The notes: generated by a model not told the origin, from the letters alone. A stretch of DNA of 64,000 nt from Platerodrilus igneus (GCA_036346225.1 JARFIW010001344.1:248001-312000), one strand, 5' to 3'; numbered from the stretch's first letter, positions 22,931 to 36,456 are shown. A program made the numbers and translations.

Positions 22931-25200
22931 ATGCTGTGAATATTCTGCTACGGCCGCCCTGGCTAATATAAGGATGCAATGGATGCTTGCTTAACAGAAA
23001 GTGTGAATTTGTGCACATTTATCTCTTTGGATAGCTTAGCGAAAAATATGTAGTGGACTTTGAAAAATGAAATGAATTAAAGAGATCTCAAGAAACATTT
23101 ATGAACCATCCTCTATACATTCAAAAACATATTCCTTTACAGACATTCTCTAATTAGTCTTTTTACACACTGAGATATAAATAATGCTTATAAATACAAT
23201 TTACAGTGTAAGTTTAGACAGAAGATTTATCTTATCGTTACATACGTATTAAATTACTTTCAGCTAATCCTTGTAAAGAATTAGAGAAGCATATAATATT
23301 TTATGTATGTCACAAAATTCTCTGTAAAATTTTTTGGTAATTTACATATCCTTGTATTATACTGTCTGTCAGTGTAATTGATCAACGATCCTGGCCAGAA
23401 AATTTTGTAGGGGTCAAATCGCGTCGAACACTGCTGATATAAAATAGCAATTGACAACTAATTTCTACACGCAAAATAAAAACTTAATGTAGCTACATTT
23501 ACTTAATTATACTTAAGTAGCGTATTAGGTTACAAAACAAAGTTATACTTGCAGTTTGAATTGTTAAATTCTTCTTTATGACTATCTGTCTTCGCTTATT
23601 AAAACATTAGAATTAACTGCATTGAAAAGCTTTTGGTTCCAAACTTTTAGAGGTCCATTTTAATTAATTTGCCAACCGTTAAAGCATATGTATTTGAAAG
23701 TACATTGAATTTTAATAGATTAAAGTTAGCGTGTAACTTTGCACTAATATTATTTATATTAAAGCAATAAAATCGTCGTAGCACCCTATGCAGTAATTAT
23801 GCCTCATAACTTATGTTCTAACTTCTATGTTACATGTGAAATGCCGACAAGGTGATTACCAATCTTGAATTAAATGTTAGATGCCGTAGAAATAAATGAC
23901 CCCTTTCTAAATCGTTTCCGTCTTAATACATTGTCTTTCGATTACCTTCTAGAACAATAACACATTTGCATAATTTAACAATCTATCTTGATTTCACGTT
24001 GTTATCTCAAATGAACTGTCAGTTTAAAAATTATGGCGATAGTAAAAACTTTCCCACCCTTTATTTGTAAATAAAGCAACAGCTGTCATCCCTCCCCTTC
24101 GAACCTCTATAATACAACTAGAGCTATTAAAACGCGTTATCTTATCTGTTTTAATCTTTTGGTATTATTGTTCCGCGAATTAGGCCGTTATTCATACTAG
24201 ATAATTAATAAACTGTTTCTTGCTTATGACTTATAGTTTTTCAGAATGCCGTATTTATGTATAAGTAACGTAAATATAATTTATTCCAGAATCGTTTCAA
24301 AATGTGCTCCTTTGAAATAAAGCTACTTTTTATAAAAACCTATAAAAATGGCATTTTAACAAGAATAAATGCTTTATACAATTTACATTTTAGAAAAGTA
24401 TTGAATGTTGGTGCTTTTATGTCTAAAACTATTTGTCTTTCATAACGGCGTATAACGTTTATTAAATAATGGACATCGTAATTATTTACTACTTCCATAG
24501 TGGACGTTTTTCAGTCTGCATACGCGCAATAAAGCTTATTTTAAATGGTTTTTTAAGAGTAATTATTTATACAGGGATTTGAATGCTTTTGTTTTGACGG
24601 ATTTAAAAATTAGGCTTTGTTCATAAATGTTATGTTCTTAAAGCGTGTTATTTTACATAGAAATCTTATTTTATGTGCTAAGGGTGTATACTTAAATTGA
24701 TTATACAAGGTAAAATTTAAATATTAAGAAATTTTACTTTTTTTCATTTAGGGTCGGTTTTCTCACAGCATTCGGTGCTCAATGACCTCTCGTGACCTCA
24801 TTATTACATTAATATATGTTAATAATGTTAGTAAACAGTCCCAAAACGATCGAATAACTTGGTTATTTGGAAACTAATAATGTTTTAATTTGTCTTTGGT
24901 ATATTTTTCAAACTAATAGATTTATTTATCACATCTTACTTTCTTTCACGTGTTTAAGAGGAAATACAAACAACTCCGATTTTTTAAATGGGACAGTAGC
25001 TTTTTTTATATTTTGCTAGAAGGGGAATAAAACACTGTCTTCAAAAATAATAGCAATTTACTCTCTTCATAAGAAAGTAATACATAAAAATTAAAATTTT
25101 TCTTCTTAGTATCAAAATATGTTTGAATACAGGGATATTCTATTATTGTCCAATTGTTATGACAAATCACTAGTGTTGCTAACTTTGTTGTACATTAACT
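22931..25200. other. AT-rich stretch without recognisable features
   Basis: About 2.3 kb with no open frame of note, terminal repeat, simple repeat or similarity to other parts of the window. Confidence 0.5.
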
Positions 25201-25215
25201 AAAGCTTATACGTAT

Positions 25216-26260
25216 TTGAAAATTTTAATTACTAGTATGGTAATGAATCCAACTGAACTGAGCGAATATACTGGACGTGTACGATCTTTAGATGAAGTTT
25301 GCACATTGTTTAATACACTCTATATGTATCAACAAATCAGTAGTATAATGTATAGGATAACTGGAAAGCACAGGACACTTAGTGAAGTAAAAGATTTATT
25401 GAGAAGTGGACGTTCAAGAACAGCAATAAACAAAGATAGCAATCTGATATTTTATTATTAATTCAAAATATTCTCACATCCCCATAACAGAAGTAGGACA
25501 AACTCACGAGATCTTTCAAAAATATGCCTACAACATTCTATAGTCTGCAACACCAAAACCTTCCAAAATGCACCTTTTTCCAGAGTTGACTGAAGATGAT
25601 CCAGATTGCTAACTACTAGTAGGATTTATTACAAGATAACCCAATTTTTGTAAATAAAGTAACTTTTTCTGATGAAGCAACGTTCTATTTCAATGCTACG
25701 GTTTGCGGGCACAATTGTCATTATTGCTCTACTGATAATCTTCATTGGATAGAGGAAGATCATAGTCAACATCCTCAAAAATGAAATGTGCCTGGTATGG
25801 TTGAAATAAAAATATTAGGACCTTTTTCATAAGAGGGAGTTTGAATTGTGATAATTATTCAAATTTATTGAAAAACGAAGTTGTGCCAGTAGGTAGCTAC
25901 ACCTCTCTACCCAAATTCACATAATCCTAATTATTTTAGTTTGAATACAGTCGAGTTCTACCACATTTTGCACGTAACGTTCGTAATTATTTGAACGAAA
26001 TATTTTCTGCACGTTGGATTGAACGCGGAGGAGAAATTAATTGGCCTATCGCCATTGGATTTTTTCTTGTGGAAGCACTTAAAGTATCCAGCGTATAAAA
26101 ATCGACCAAAAGATCTGTTGCTATTAGAAGAACTAATCGCTGAATCATATATTCTGCAAATAGTACAACATTCACTAAGACATTTTATTAATCAACTCAT
26201 CACTGCTATGTTTTAAACAGAGCAGTGTTAGAACTTTTTCTGTAGTGTCATACCTTGATT
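25216..26260 (+). pseudogene. IS630/Tc1/mariner-type transposase relic
   Basis: The N-terminal part has a helix-turn-helix-like stretch ending 'LRSGRSRTAINKD' (25,400-25,440). A middle piece reads 'SDEATFYFNATV' (25,670-25,705), the first catalytic Asp motif, almost the same as in the mariner at 57.7-59.3 kb ('SDEATFYLNGTV'). A C-terminal piece gives 'NYLNEIFSARWIERGGEINW' and 'PLDFFLWKHLKYPAYKNRP' (25,990-26,110), corresponding to the third catalytic Asp region. Many frameshifts and stops, and a missing second Asp block, show it is old. Terminal repeats were not found. Confidence 0.8.
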
Positions 26261-26699
26261 TTGTGTCATCGGCTTCTTGTATAGCTTTCTTATGAAGATG
26301 AAATTTCAACTATTTAATACTGTTTTTGACAATAATATATTCGTATATGCAAAGATACATCGATTTTGCGAAATAAGTGTTTTTCAATTGTTCTCCGAAT
26401 TAATTTCAGACAAACGAAGGAGTTAGAGACATATCTTTATGAGAGCCGTTGATGTTGTCTGAATAATGGCTATACCTTTTCTGCCATCGGGGGTCATAAC
26501 CAAGAATGAACTGAAATCGAACATTAGTCTAGAAATTTATTGAACGTAATATACCTCTCCTTTAAAGGCTCATACTACAAATGAGAAACTACGATCAAAT
26601 TACCTGCATCATAAATTTCAAAATAGCATTATCACTCTATTGTGCGATTTTGTGTTAGTCTTTACGAGTAACCCTTTTAACAAATTAGCTTGTGACTAC

Positions 26700-27240
26700 A
26701 GGATCAATAATCCAATAAAATTCTTAAAAACTAAAACTTTTAACGGATTACTAGATGTTGTAATAAATCAACTGCCAATGAGATTTACTGGTCTATGAGG
26801 TGTTCTAGAAAGCTTTTCATTTTTATCATCGCAAAAATTAATATATCTGACATTAGGAATTGAATTTATCCATTGCTCTTGTAAGTAGGTATCGAAAAAT
26901 TGGCAGTTGAAGGTTTGTCTTTCAAAATTGATAAGAAATGAAATAAACTAGAAGAAAAAGTCAAAAAAATTTCAAATTTACTAATCGAATAAAGTTCAAG
27001 TTTCATTGTCTGTCCCCCTGTTCCTATTGCAACTTAGAATTATACTTGACGTTAACCGTCACTACCTCCACAACCGAAAGAAGCGTCCCAAAGTTGAAAT
27101 CTATAAAGTCTTATCTAAGAAGTACAACGACCCAAATGTGTCTAAGCAGTTTGTCAGTTTTTAGTATTGAGCACAAAGTTGTGAAATTAGACAAGTGAAG
27201 TAATTGATCAAAAAGAAACTTATGCTAAATTAGGTCAATT
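26700..27240 (+). pseudogene. hAT transposase C-terminal relic
   Basis: 'DVVINQLPMRFTGL' (26,754-26,795) and, after gaps, 'LTLTVTTSTTERSVPKLKSI' then 'KSYLRSTTTQMCLSSLSV' (27,048-27,170) match the end of ZMYM-type hAT transposases, including the dimerisation motif. The same region in the better copy at 33,068-33,283 reads 'LTLPVSVASAERSFSKLKII'. The 5' two thirds are not recognisable. Confidence 0.7.
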
Positions 27241-28532
27241 TTAATTTTTTGTCAAATTACTTATAATTTGTTATGGAACAGTTTCTTTCAAACTGTAAGT
27301 GTTTTATTTAAAACAAAAACAAAGTTTTGCTGTGCGTAAACTGCAGTGTTTAAAATAAAATTCCCAAATGGAATCAGTTTTATAGTTTAAGCGAGCTTCG
27401 TCAAGGACCTAGAACAATTCTTCCAGTATTGATGCAATCTGGTATCTTAAATAAATCTACAAGCAGATCGAATATCAAATAGTGATAACTAGCATAAGTG
27501 AACCGTTCAAAAACATCATGTATCACAAGTTTTTAGCGCCTAGAGATATATTTATCTCTTTACCTGTTTGTACGTCTATGTTTTGTTCACACATTTAAAA
27601 ATTCTAGATTAAAAGTCTCTCATAAGAACACTAGACAATTTGTTCAGTTAGTGGTAATTCCTATATAGGAGTACAATAGAAGTAAATTTAGGAGCAGTAC
27701 ACAATACATGGGAACCCTTACTTTATAACCATATCTCAAGCAAACTTAAGAACCCATCGCTATTTACTTTTAAAATAGCTTTGAAAGTATTTGTCATAGC
27801 AACGCACTTAATAAGTGTTTTACAAATGATCTTTAAATCCTCTTTTAAATTTTAAATTAACGGATTTCCAAATTTTAAGCTTTTAGAATTGTTATCTTTT
27901 AATTGTTATCACTTATGCAAGGTCCTAGTACCGTATATTTGGTAAGGAAATATATGTTAATAATACCGTAAGCGGAGGTAACTTTATGCCAGCAGCATAA
28001 CTTTGTGCCACTCTTATTATTTGTCAGTTTAATTGGCATTGTCCAACTACAGCGCAAAACTACATTTGGATCTGAGATGAGTAACCGCAACTAGTCTCAT
28101 GCGTATCTATTTCTTGCTTAATCTGTGTTCCTACTCAACGACTTCCAATGATTATAACCTTGCAAATGTCAGTTGTTTTTTGGGAGATAAACCCCTTTTC
28201 TGTATATTTCATCGGAAGCTTAAAAACTATGAAATTTTTAAAAGTGGAGGTATATTGTTATTGTTGATTGTTATTTGTAGACTATAAATATACTAAACTA
28301 CTTGCGTAAATATGAAAGGCTTGTATTTTGCGCCTTTTTATTTAAAAGATTAAATCTTTGAAGCGTTACTTCATGCCAGGGCGGTGTTGACATTTTCTGG
28401 CACAAAGTTTCCCCATCACATTAATTTTACTTTTTCGTACTGAAAGTACGTGGTACAATGTGGTACTTTTTTTTTTATAGGTACATAAATGAACTACGAT
28501 ACCTTACATGTGATTTTCCAAAGCTCCACCCG

Positions 28533-28802
28533 AAGGTACTACATTGGCCAGGAGGCGAGCTTTTTGTTGCCTGAAAATTTAGAATTTTGCCGAACCCTTG
28601 CCGTTCCAGACAAGGTAGAGATCTTTAACGTGCGTGACAACACTCACACACGGAACCTCCATTTAACCTCTCATCCGAACGAGGGCGTAATTTTTGTGAA
28701 AAATACTAACCTGACATTTTTCAAGCAGTCGGCCGTGTCGGGATTCGAACCCAGGACCTTAGGATCCGTAGTCTTACGCTTACTACATTGATCCACGGCG
28801 AC
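28533..28802 (-). mobile_element. tRNA-derived SINE, copy 2, nested in the pogo element
   Basis: In minus orientation it has a tRNA-like head starting near 28,800 and a perfect B box (gggttcgaatccc, 28,740-28,752), followed by the same body as copy 1 (tgttgtcacgcacgttaaag) and ending at cctggccaatgtagtacc (28,535-28,552). It lies between the left end and the transposase start, so it inserted after the pogo copy was in place. The A box is poorer than in copy 1. Confidence 0.85.
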
Positions 28803-28815
28803 GCCCCGAACTACC

Positions 28816-30682
28816 ATAGCACGAAATCTAGTGGAAAGGCTAGGAAGACGTTTGTACACAAACTATACACCTGAAAGGTTACAACAGGCATTGAATGAGA
28901 TTTCGATAAAAAATATTTCCAAACGACAAGCCGCCGAAAAATATAGCATACATAGGAATACACTAATGAACAAATTAAAACTGCTTCATACGGGTGTGCC
29001 AGGTCGTCAAAAGATTTTTACAGATGCAGAAGAATCGGAATTTGTTAAACATATTATTGCAATGTCTGCATATGGATTCCCAGTGACTCCTTTTAATTTA
29101 AGAGTCATTGTGAAAATGTATTTAGACAAGACGGGTAAAAGGAAATTCGCTTCAAGAATAACATGCCAGGTGTAAATAGGGCGCAATCCTTCATAAGCGT
29201 CATAAAAATGTCCTGGCACACGGGTTGCAAAAAATATATCACGTCCGCGTGCAGCCGTTGATGAACTAATTATAAATGAATATTTTGACAATTTAGAAAT
29301 AGAATTACTGGGAGTTCTATCTACCAACCTATGGAATTATGATGAAACGAATCTTATAGATGATCTAGAATCTAAAAAAGTTTTAGTAAGAAAAGGAACT
29401 AAGTATCCTGAAATTATCAGAAACTCACAAAGGCTAATACGTCTATAATGCTCTGTGGAAACGCAGCTGGTGAAATCGCTCCGCTGTATGTGAATTATAG
29501 ATCTCAGAAACTATGGCACACATGGGTGAATGGAGGTCCCGATAAAGCACGCTACAACTGTAACAGATCAGGCTGGTTTGACAGTCAAAGCTACAAAGAT
29601 TGGTTTATGATGCTTATGCTTCCTATTTTAAAAAAACAAGAAGATAATAAAATATTACTAGGCAACAACTTAAGCTTTCGTTTGAATTTTGATGTTGTTA
29701 CAGCCTCTGAAGCAGACAACATTTCCTTCATTGCTTTACCGTCAAACACAACCCATTTGCTTCAGCCGTTGGACGTATCATACTTTAGACCTGTCAATAT
29801 AGAATGGCGTAAAATCCTAACCGAATGGAAAGGTACAGGTTATGGTAAGCGGAGTTCTACAATTCCTAAAGACAGCTTTCCTGACATATTAAAAAAATTT
29901 TTGAATAGGTCCATCACTATGGTTCAGATAATTTAAAATCTGGCTTTCGCAAATGTGGTATTTATCCGCTGAACAGAATAATCGTGCTCGAAAGACTACC
30001 TAAAAACGTCTTAAATGAGGATGCGGAAGTAGTAGGAAAATAAGTGATTCCTTTATTGAGTTTTTGAAAACACAACGAGATGATACCACGAAGCCAAGAC
30101 AAATAAGAAAGCGTAAGTCGAATTAATGTGATTCCTGGAAAAAGCATATCATCTGCAGACTTAGTGACTTCTGATAACGCTGATGCAAAACATAAGAAGA
30201 AACGAAATAAGAGATTTCAGAAGAAGACATCATATTCATCAACAGAGGATGAATGTTTAGATGGTTATTCTGTTCAGGAAAGTGACTGTAGTCCGTTTGA
30301 AGAAGATCCTGATTATGAACAGCCAGGAACATCTGACAGGCAAACTAAACACTATCTTGATGCAAAAATAAATCATGCTAGATAGATCCCGTGATTCAAG
30401 TGTTTTAAAAGAACATCTTCTCAATAGTTTAAAACTAAGCAGTAGTAGTGAGTCTAACACTAAAATCTTTAAGGAAGGTGATTACGAAGTAGCAAGCTAT
30501 GATGGATAAGAATATCCTGGTAAACTAATTGACGTTGACAATGACACCTATTTGGTTAGCACCATGAAGAGAAGTGGTTGATTGTGGAAATGACCTGACG
30601 TGCACGATGAAATATGGCACAATGTGGAAAACGTTTTAAAGGTTATTTGTGAACCAAAAATGATGTTAAAAAGAGGATAGCT
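28816..30682 (+). pseudogene. pogo-like transposase, inactivated
   Basis: Residues near the start ('RLYTNYTPERLQQALNEI', 'SKRQAAEKYSIHRNTLMNKL') form a psq-type helix-turn-helix. The likely start codon ATG is ATA at 28,816. The DDE domain follows in two frames: 'LWNYDETNLIDD' (first Asp, near 29,339), then 29,448-29,936 with 'GNAAGEIAPLYVNY', 'WFDSQSYKDWFMMLMLPILK', 'ILLGNNLSF' and 'THLLQPLDVSYFRP' (third Asp). The second catalytic Asp, expected after Gly in that block, is Asn (29,664-29,666). A stop at 29,173, frameshifts near 29,175 and 29,440 and a stop at 29,934 also kill it. The acidic C-terminal tail (30,128-30,385) and 'NVENVLKVICEPKMMLKRG' near 30,680 close the gene. Confidence 0.9.
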
Positions 30683-31076
30683 AATTAAGTTTTTTAATAA
30701 AATAAGCATTACTTATATATTTTTTGTTTCATTATACCTGAATGGTACCTAATTTGTTTTTGCAAATTTTGCTATTTATATGTCTGACTGTGATTTGTAT
30801 GGGGTATTTTTGTTTCAATTACTTGATTTTAACTAGAACTTTCACAATTTAGTTCTTAGCACAAAGTTGCCCCAAATGCAAGGTAACTTTGTACCAGCCT
30901 GTAGAGTTGCTTATCTCAAAAAAGTATGAAAGCTGTCCAAGTTTGCAAATTTTGAATTTAATGGTCAGTAGATAGACATTTCAAAATAATTTTTTAGGTT
31001 TTGCCTAATTGCGGTAAAATAAGTTTTATTTATAAAAACCTCAAAATCTGGCACAAAGTTACCCCCGTTTACGGTA

Positions 31077-32742
31077 TGTAAAATATGACTCATATTCAAT
31101 ATATGTAAATGTTCCGAAAAGGTACATGTATTATTGTTAAACTTTCTTTTAAAGCTTTTAATAGTTTTTCTGGAAATAAGGAAAAGTGTTATGAGCTTTA
31201 CAAAATAAACTAAAAATACAAAGCATCATTAAACTCTGTGCAACATATACAAAATAAATAATCGAGCTTTTTTGTGTTGTCTTCTGCTTCTAAATTGATG
31301 GGAACATGTACGAATCGCACTGAACATATAAAAAATAGTTTGAGTTTATCTATTTGCATGACAATGTTTTATTAAGTACATTCAATGTGTCTATATCCCC
31401 ATTTTAAGATTATACGATAATCCACTTTTTGTTTACGCTTGAGGCCAAATTTTTGCCTTATATCCACCTGAGGCTTACAGATTGGAATATTTCTACGAAA
31501 TAGCAGCATGCTGTGTTGGTACAAACAGACATCCCTTTGTCTTTAGAAGACGGTCGAAATTGTTATGTCCCTTTGCTTTTGTTCAATCTGCAACGTGACA
31601 ATTTTTAATTCCAGTACTTAAGGAACGTAATGGGATACTTAGGATTAATGGCAGCAGGGAACTAATAGAATAAAGTCGTACTTGTAAAGTTACGATGCAT
31701 ATATAGAAGCCAATATCGTAGCACTATTCCATTCACCGCATTAAGTCTCGCAATTACTGAGCCCAGATTACCCATTTCCACCCGCTAACGTGAACTTTAT
31801 ACAAATCACTGCAATGGAAATTTATAATGCAAAGTTGCACGAGGGAACGGTCTCGATACAAACGATCCATATGGCCCCTAGCAGCTAATATTTAAAATCT
31901 GTTAGTTTACGATCTTTCAGTTTGAAAGAGGATTTTTCTACAACGTAACCCCTCTTAAAGTTTTAAACTTATAGACATCATCGCTAAACCGTGTGTAACC
32001 ATCTGTCCCATTCGTCGACTAATAAAATGTTATACCATAAAATAGTCTACTCATTTCGTATGATTTATTAATGTGCATATTTCTTAAGCGTCCACATGGC
32101 GTAAAGGTGTTTTGAAAAGTCCTGACTTCTTAACCTTTCAATCGTAAATTGTTGTTTGCCATTTCATTAAATACAATCAAGCAAATATGTAACGAACGTC
32201 GCGAACGAGCGTCGTTATTAATTACCAATCTGCCGTTTCCCCCGCGCTTTAATGGATCCGTACGAGGGTTGCATCTCACACAGTTCACTAGGTCCACCCG
32301 TAATGAATTCCACTTCTCACTTATGATTTACAACTTCATTTATTGTCATAGAAATACCAGAGATAATTAAAAATTTCGTTGCATAGCTTCAATAGATACG
32401 GTTACAAAACTTTTCTCTAAGGTATCAACTTTTAATTACTTTTGAGGGCGGTACTAAGTATAGACGCGGGAAACCACGGAACCGTGATTGCAACCTTTGA
32501 AAATGTCGTTATAAATGAATAACCTTTCTGTCCAATCAGCTATGTATGAAAATAACCTTTTATTGTGACATTCTCGCATTTGACATGTATGAAACGTTTT
32601 ACCGCACAATTCACGCTGAGCCGTTATTATGCAGTTTTGTATCTTAAATTTAGAATGTACACATTTGATCGATTGTGAAAAGTGCGATCTTTAAATAACT
32701 TAATTTTTAGTACACTGGCTTGCTAGTATCTGAGAAATGACC
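31077..32742. other. AT-rich stretch without recognisable features
   Basis: No coding or repeat structure was seen between the pogo element and the hAT element. Confidence 0.5.
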
Positions 32743-32750
32743 GGTCAAAT

Positions 32751-35700
32751 CAGTGGCGTAACTACGATTTTTGGGCCCCCCCGCAAAAATTTTAAAGTGG
32801 GCTCTCTTTAAAATGTATTACTTTTACTGGCTTATATTTAGCCATATTTTTAAATTATAGTACATGTAGAGAAGGAAGCAGTATAGAATTAAATACATAT
32901 ACTATATTAATCAAGTGCTTTATTAATTATAAAACCAAATTACATAAATTCAAACTTATAAGTTAATTAATATTAAATCTACATATTTATACGCCGCACA
33001 AAATTATTTACACCTAAAAATTTGATACAGTAAAAACCTATGAGCTAGCAGACATTCCAAATCAAATTCAAAATTTTGTTTTTCTTGCATGTTTTGCTGC
33101 AAACGCGTTTATTGTATCCTCTATATTCATATTTTTGGCAGTGTCATGTTCTACTGCTAAGAGGGATAAATCGTCTAATCTATCTTGTGAAGTGCGGTTC
33201 CTAAGATAATTTTTAATAATTTTTAATTTTGAGAAAGATCTCTCCGCACTTGCAACGCTAACGGGTAAAGTTAGGTATAACATTAAGGCTGTTATGGTGT
33301 TTGGAAAACTGCTAGAACCTGTAGATTTGGAAAGTACTAGATATTCTAAAATTGTAAGATACCGTTAACATTTTTAATTCATCACAAATAAGTCTATTAT
33401 TTTTGAGTGTAGTAAGTTCTATACCTATAGCATCATTTAAATCTTTGTAGTAAAATTTTTGCAATTGTTTTGCCTTAGATAAAATATCGTCTGCAGTTAA
33501 ATTCAAAAATACATTAGGTTCTAAGAAATTAAACTTTTCGTTTACATGAAAAAGCGATTTAAAACGATTCGACAGCTGTGAAATTATAATATCCATTACG
33601 CGATAAAATACATTTATTTTAAATTTAAATTCTTCATCATTAAATCGATAATCATTGGATAATTCATCGTAATGCTTTTTATTTTTGGTTGCCTTTTTTA
33701 TAAATTCCGGTTGAATATTCCATTGCCCTGCAACTTTCGCTGCTTCCTCCTTGATGTTGGAATAGTTATTTCTTGTTTCCTTGAAAAATTTTAAAGTTTT
33801 TGTAATAAGAGAGTTATCTGATTAATATTCGCCTTTTCACTCTGAGCAGTTTGTGAGAGCTTGTTAAGCTCTTCTAGAATTTGACTTAAAAACACTTAAA
33901 AAATAAAATTAAAATTATCCATGCTAGTTAATATTTGCTTTGCGTCATTTCGTTCATCTGTTTTTTTGATATCATAATAATTTTATTAAGAGACATTACT
34001 ATATCTTTATACCGAATTCTTATGGCAGCTAAAGATTTTACTCGATCCGCCCAACGTGTCGGATTTAAGCGTTTCAATTGTGTGAAATTTTCTTTAAAAA
34101 CAGAAAGCCAATTCCATCTTACTATACTATTAGCAAAAATGTATATATGTTTTCTAAAAGTAGAAAAACGATTCTATTTCTTTTATACCTTTAACGGCAT
34201 CATTTATGACTAGATTTAAGTTATGGGCACTACAGTGCATATATAAGGCTGCAGGCTCTATGTTTAAAATTCTCTTTGCACGCCAGAATACGTACCGCTC
34301 ATAACGTTAGCTCCATCGTAGCCCTGCCCTCTACATTTATTTATATCTAATTGCATGTTGGTTAAATTGCTTAATATAGTATTACATAGTCCTTCAGCAG
34401 ATTGGGACTCTACTTTGTAAAACCCACAAAAGTTTCACAAATATCTATTTTGGTTACCTCTCCCAAGCTGTCTTTTTAAAATCAATATATCTTACAATTT
34501 TACTTAATTGATCAATCTTAGTTATATCCTGTGTAGTGTCTATTATGATTGAGAAAAAAGGAGCGGATCTAATTTTATTTAATAAAATATTTTTTAAGTG
34601 TGCGCTTGAAGTATTAATAATATCGTTTTGAATTTTTGGGGAAAGATATTTAATTGAACCTTTGGGTCGTTCAAGCACTTTTTGTAATATGACAGCATGC
34701 GCTGGGATAGTGTTAAAGTAACATTGAAAAGTCTGTGTAAAACATTTTTCCAAAATTCAGTTTCTTGTTTTAATAGTAGAGTATCTTTCTTATCTATGGT
34801 ATAATTTTTTTTCCACATATCGTAAATAAAACAACAAGTTAAATGAGATTGAGCAAGCAAATCCTCTTTAATTTTTTTTGATAAACCATGCCAATCATTA
34901 ATTCCGGTCGTCCAACTTGACCTTACTGAAGCAAACAGCCAACATGGTTGACAATAAACACAATTTTTTAATTTAGAATAACACAACCACCCATTTGAAT
35001 TGTGTGGTAAGTTTAACGTATTGCTTTTATTTTCGCTTGCAGTTATTAAGTAATAATAGTGAACTGAAAAACTTCTATTTTTATTATCTTTAGGAAACGC
35101 ACCATCTGGTCTACACAATCCGTAATTAATTATTTCTTTTCTTAAATTGTCATGTTGTAAAACATTGATTTTTAAAAAATGTGCAAAATCGGTTGGATAT
35201 TCTTTCGTCAGATCCATAGATAGTTCATTAAGTGAAAAGTACTACTCACATTTACCTCTGTAATTGTAGTGGTATCTAGTTCCAAATTTCTATCGCGGCC
35301 GTCATTATGTGATGTACTTGCGCCCTGGGTGAGAGTTTTTAAAATTGTTGACGACTGCTGTTCGTCTGTAGCGGAACTAGTAGATGCTACTGTCGAAAGC
35401 CCAATTTCTTTCATAGATTGTTCTTGTTTTTCGGACTCTTTAGAAGTAAAAAAGGAACTTATTTTTGGAATCTTGCTCTTTGATTTTTCCAATAGTTTCC
35501 TTTTCGTTTTTTGCAGCGCCGCTTGTAGTGCTCATTGTATATTATTTCCTGCAATTTTGAATGAAATTAATTATAATGTAATTAGATAAGTAATAATTAT
35601 TTAAAAGCCTTTTGAAATTACAAATAACACATACATACTTTGCTTTAAATGCTTTAATTAACAAAATATAAATGATTTTATTGAATGCTTAAAGATTTAT

Positions 35701-36448
35701 TTATATGTATTTCTCAGCGCGACTTCAACTATGATCAAATCAATAGTAGTTTAATAAAAAATAGATATAAATACTTACGTTTAAATATGAAAGACCTCCT
35801 GTAATACGAACACAACACTATTGAGTAAAACGTACTGGAATGCTTTTTTACTTCCTTTCCGTTATATATAATGCAGCTAATGCAAATACGTTGCAACCAG
35901 CTGACTAGAAACCACAAAATGAATTTCTTTCTAGTATTATATTTCTAGAAAGCGAAGGTTACTAAGCTACCTGCCATCCTGTGAATCTGTACTGTACAGA
36001 CAATAGCCCTTTTATTCCTATTTAAAATCCCACAAACCAAACTAACCCTACTATACGTCGTTTAATAATGCTTTACCACTTTATACAACTTATCACTTAA
36101 GAATAATATAGACATCTTTGTTATTAAAGTTTACAGTCTCTTTCATCTGTTTATTAACCCTTACAAAATAGGACAGAACGGATAGAAAGAAGAAAGGATG
36201 CAGGCTGCAGGTGGTGTTCAGTATTTATCTTAATTATTATTTCTTGTATTTCAGCAGTTCCTAGTAGTAACATCAAGAAAACGTTCGTTAACCTGCGGTT
36301 TCTGAAATATCTGCAATATTTTTTTGACCGTTTCTTACCTGCCAAATACGTTGAAGATGAATAAGTTGAGTTTATTATCGTTTGGGCCTTCTTGCACTTG
36401 GGGCCCCCCCGCATAGCGGGGGCTGGCAGGGGTGTAGTTACGCCACTG
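32751..36448 (-). mobile_element. ZMYM-type hAT transposon with perfect 8 bp target duplication
   Basis: The outer 15 bp are identical inverted repeats, CAGTGGCGTAACTAC, followed on both sides by a G/C-rich stretch (gggccccccc). The 8 bp GGTCAAAT directly flanks both ends (32,743-32,750 and 36,449-36,456), the length typical of hAT. Total length 3,698 bp. The clean duplication and largely readable transposase mark this as one of the youngest insertions here. Confidence 0.96.
33060..35535 (-). pseudogene. hAT transposase, ZMYM/TTF-finger type, lightly broken
   Basis: Reading leftwards: an N-terminal Ser/Lys-rich leader ('KSKSKIPKISSFFTSKES', near 35,490); a TTF-type zinc-binding segment ('RSFSVHYYY', 'KLKNCVYCQPCWLFA' 34,935-35,075; His replaces the usual Trp after FSV); 'EFWKNVLHRL' (34,740); the first catalytic Asp in 'FFSIIIDTTQDITKIDQLSK' (34,500-34,565); 'CRGQGYDGANVMSG' (34,290-34,335), the second acid region; and the C-terminal dimerisation domain 'SVASAERSFSKLKIIKNYL' with 'DLSLLAVEHD' (33,068-33,283). 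Frameshifts near 35,525, 35,215, 34,640, 34,440 and 33,300-33,330 separate the parts. A possible ATG lies at 35,534 in another frame. It is probably not active but recently was. Confidence 0.9.
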
Positions 36449-36456
36449 GGTCAAAT

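Larger units (their letters stand above)
27966..31074 (+). mobile_element. pogo/Tigger-like DNA transposon, complete length, with TA target duplication
   Basis: Both ends carry a 27 bp terminal inverted repeat: CCGTAAGCGGAGGTAACTTT then atgccag on the left, and, in reverse, CCGTAAACGGGGGTAACTTT then gtgccag on the right (three mismatches). TA flanks both ends (27,964-27,965 and 31,075-31,076), the target duplication of this superfamily. Sub-terminal copies of the gcacaaagtt motif (27,994-28,011, 28,401-28,420, 30,860-30,895) could be further transposase sites. The element is 3.1 kb, of which about 270 bp is an inserted SINE. Confidence 0.92.

Noticed and set aside
28735..28802. Functional tRNA gene on the minus strand
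   Set aside because: It has a good B box but is part of the SINE body repeat; the A box and stems are weak.
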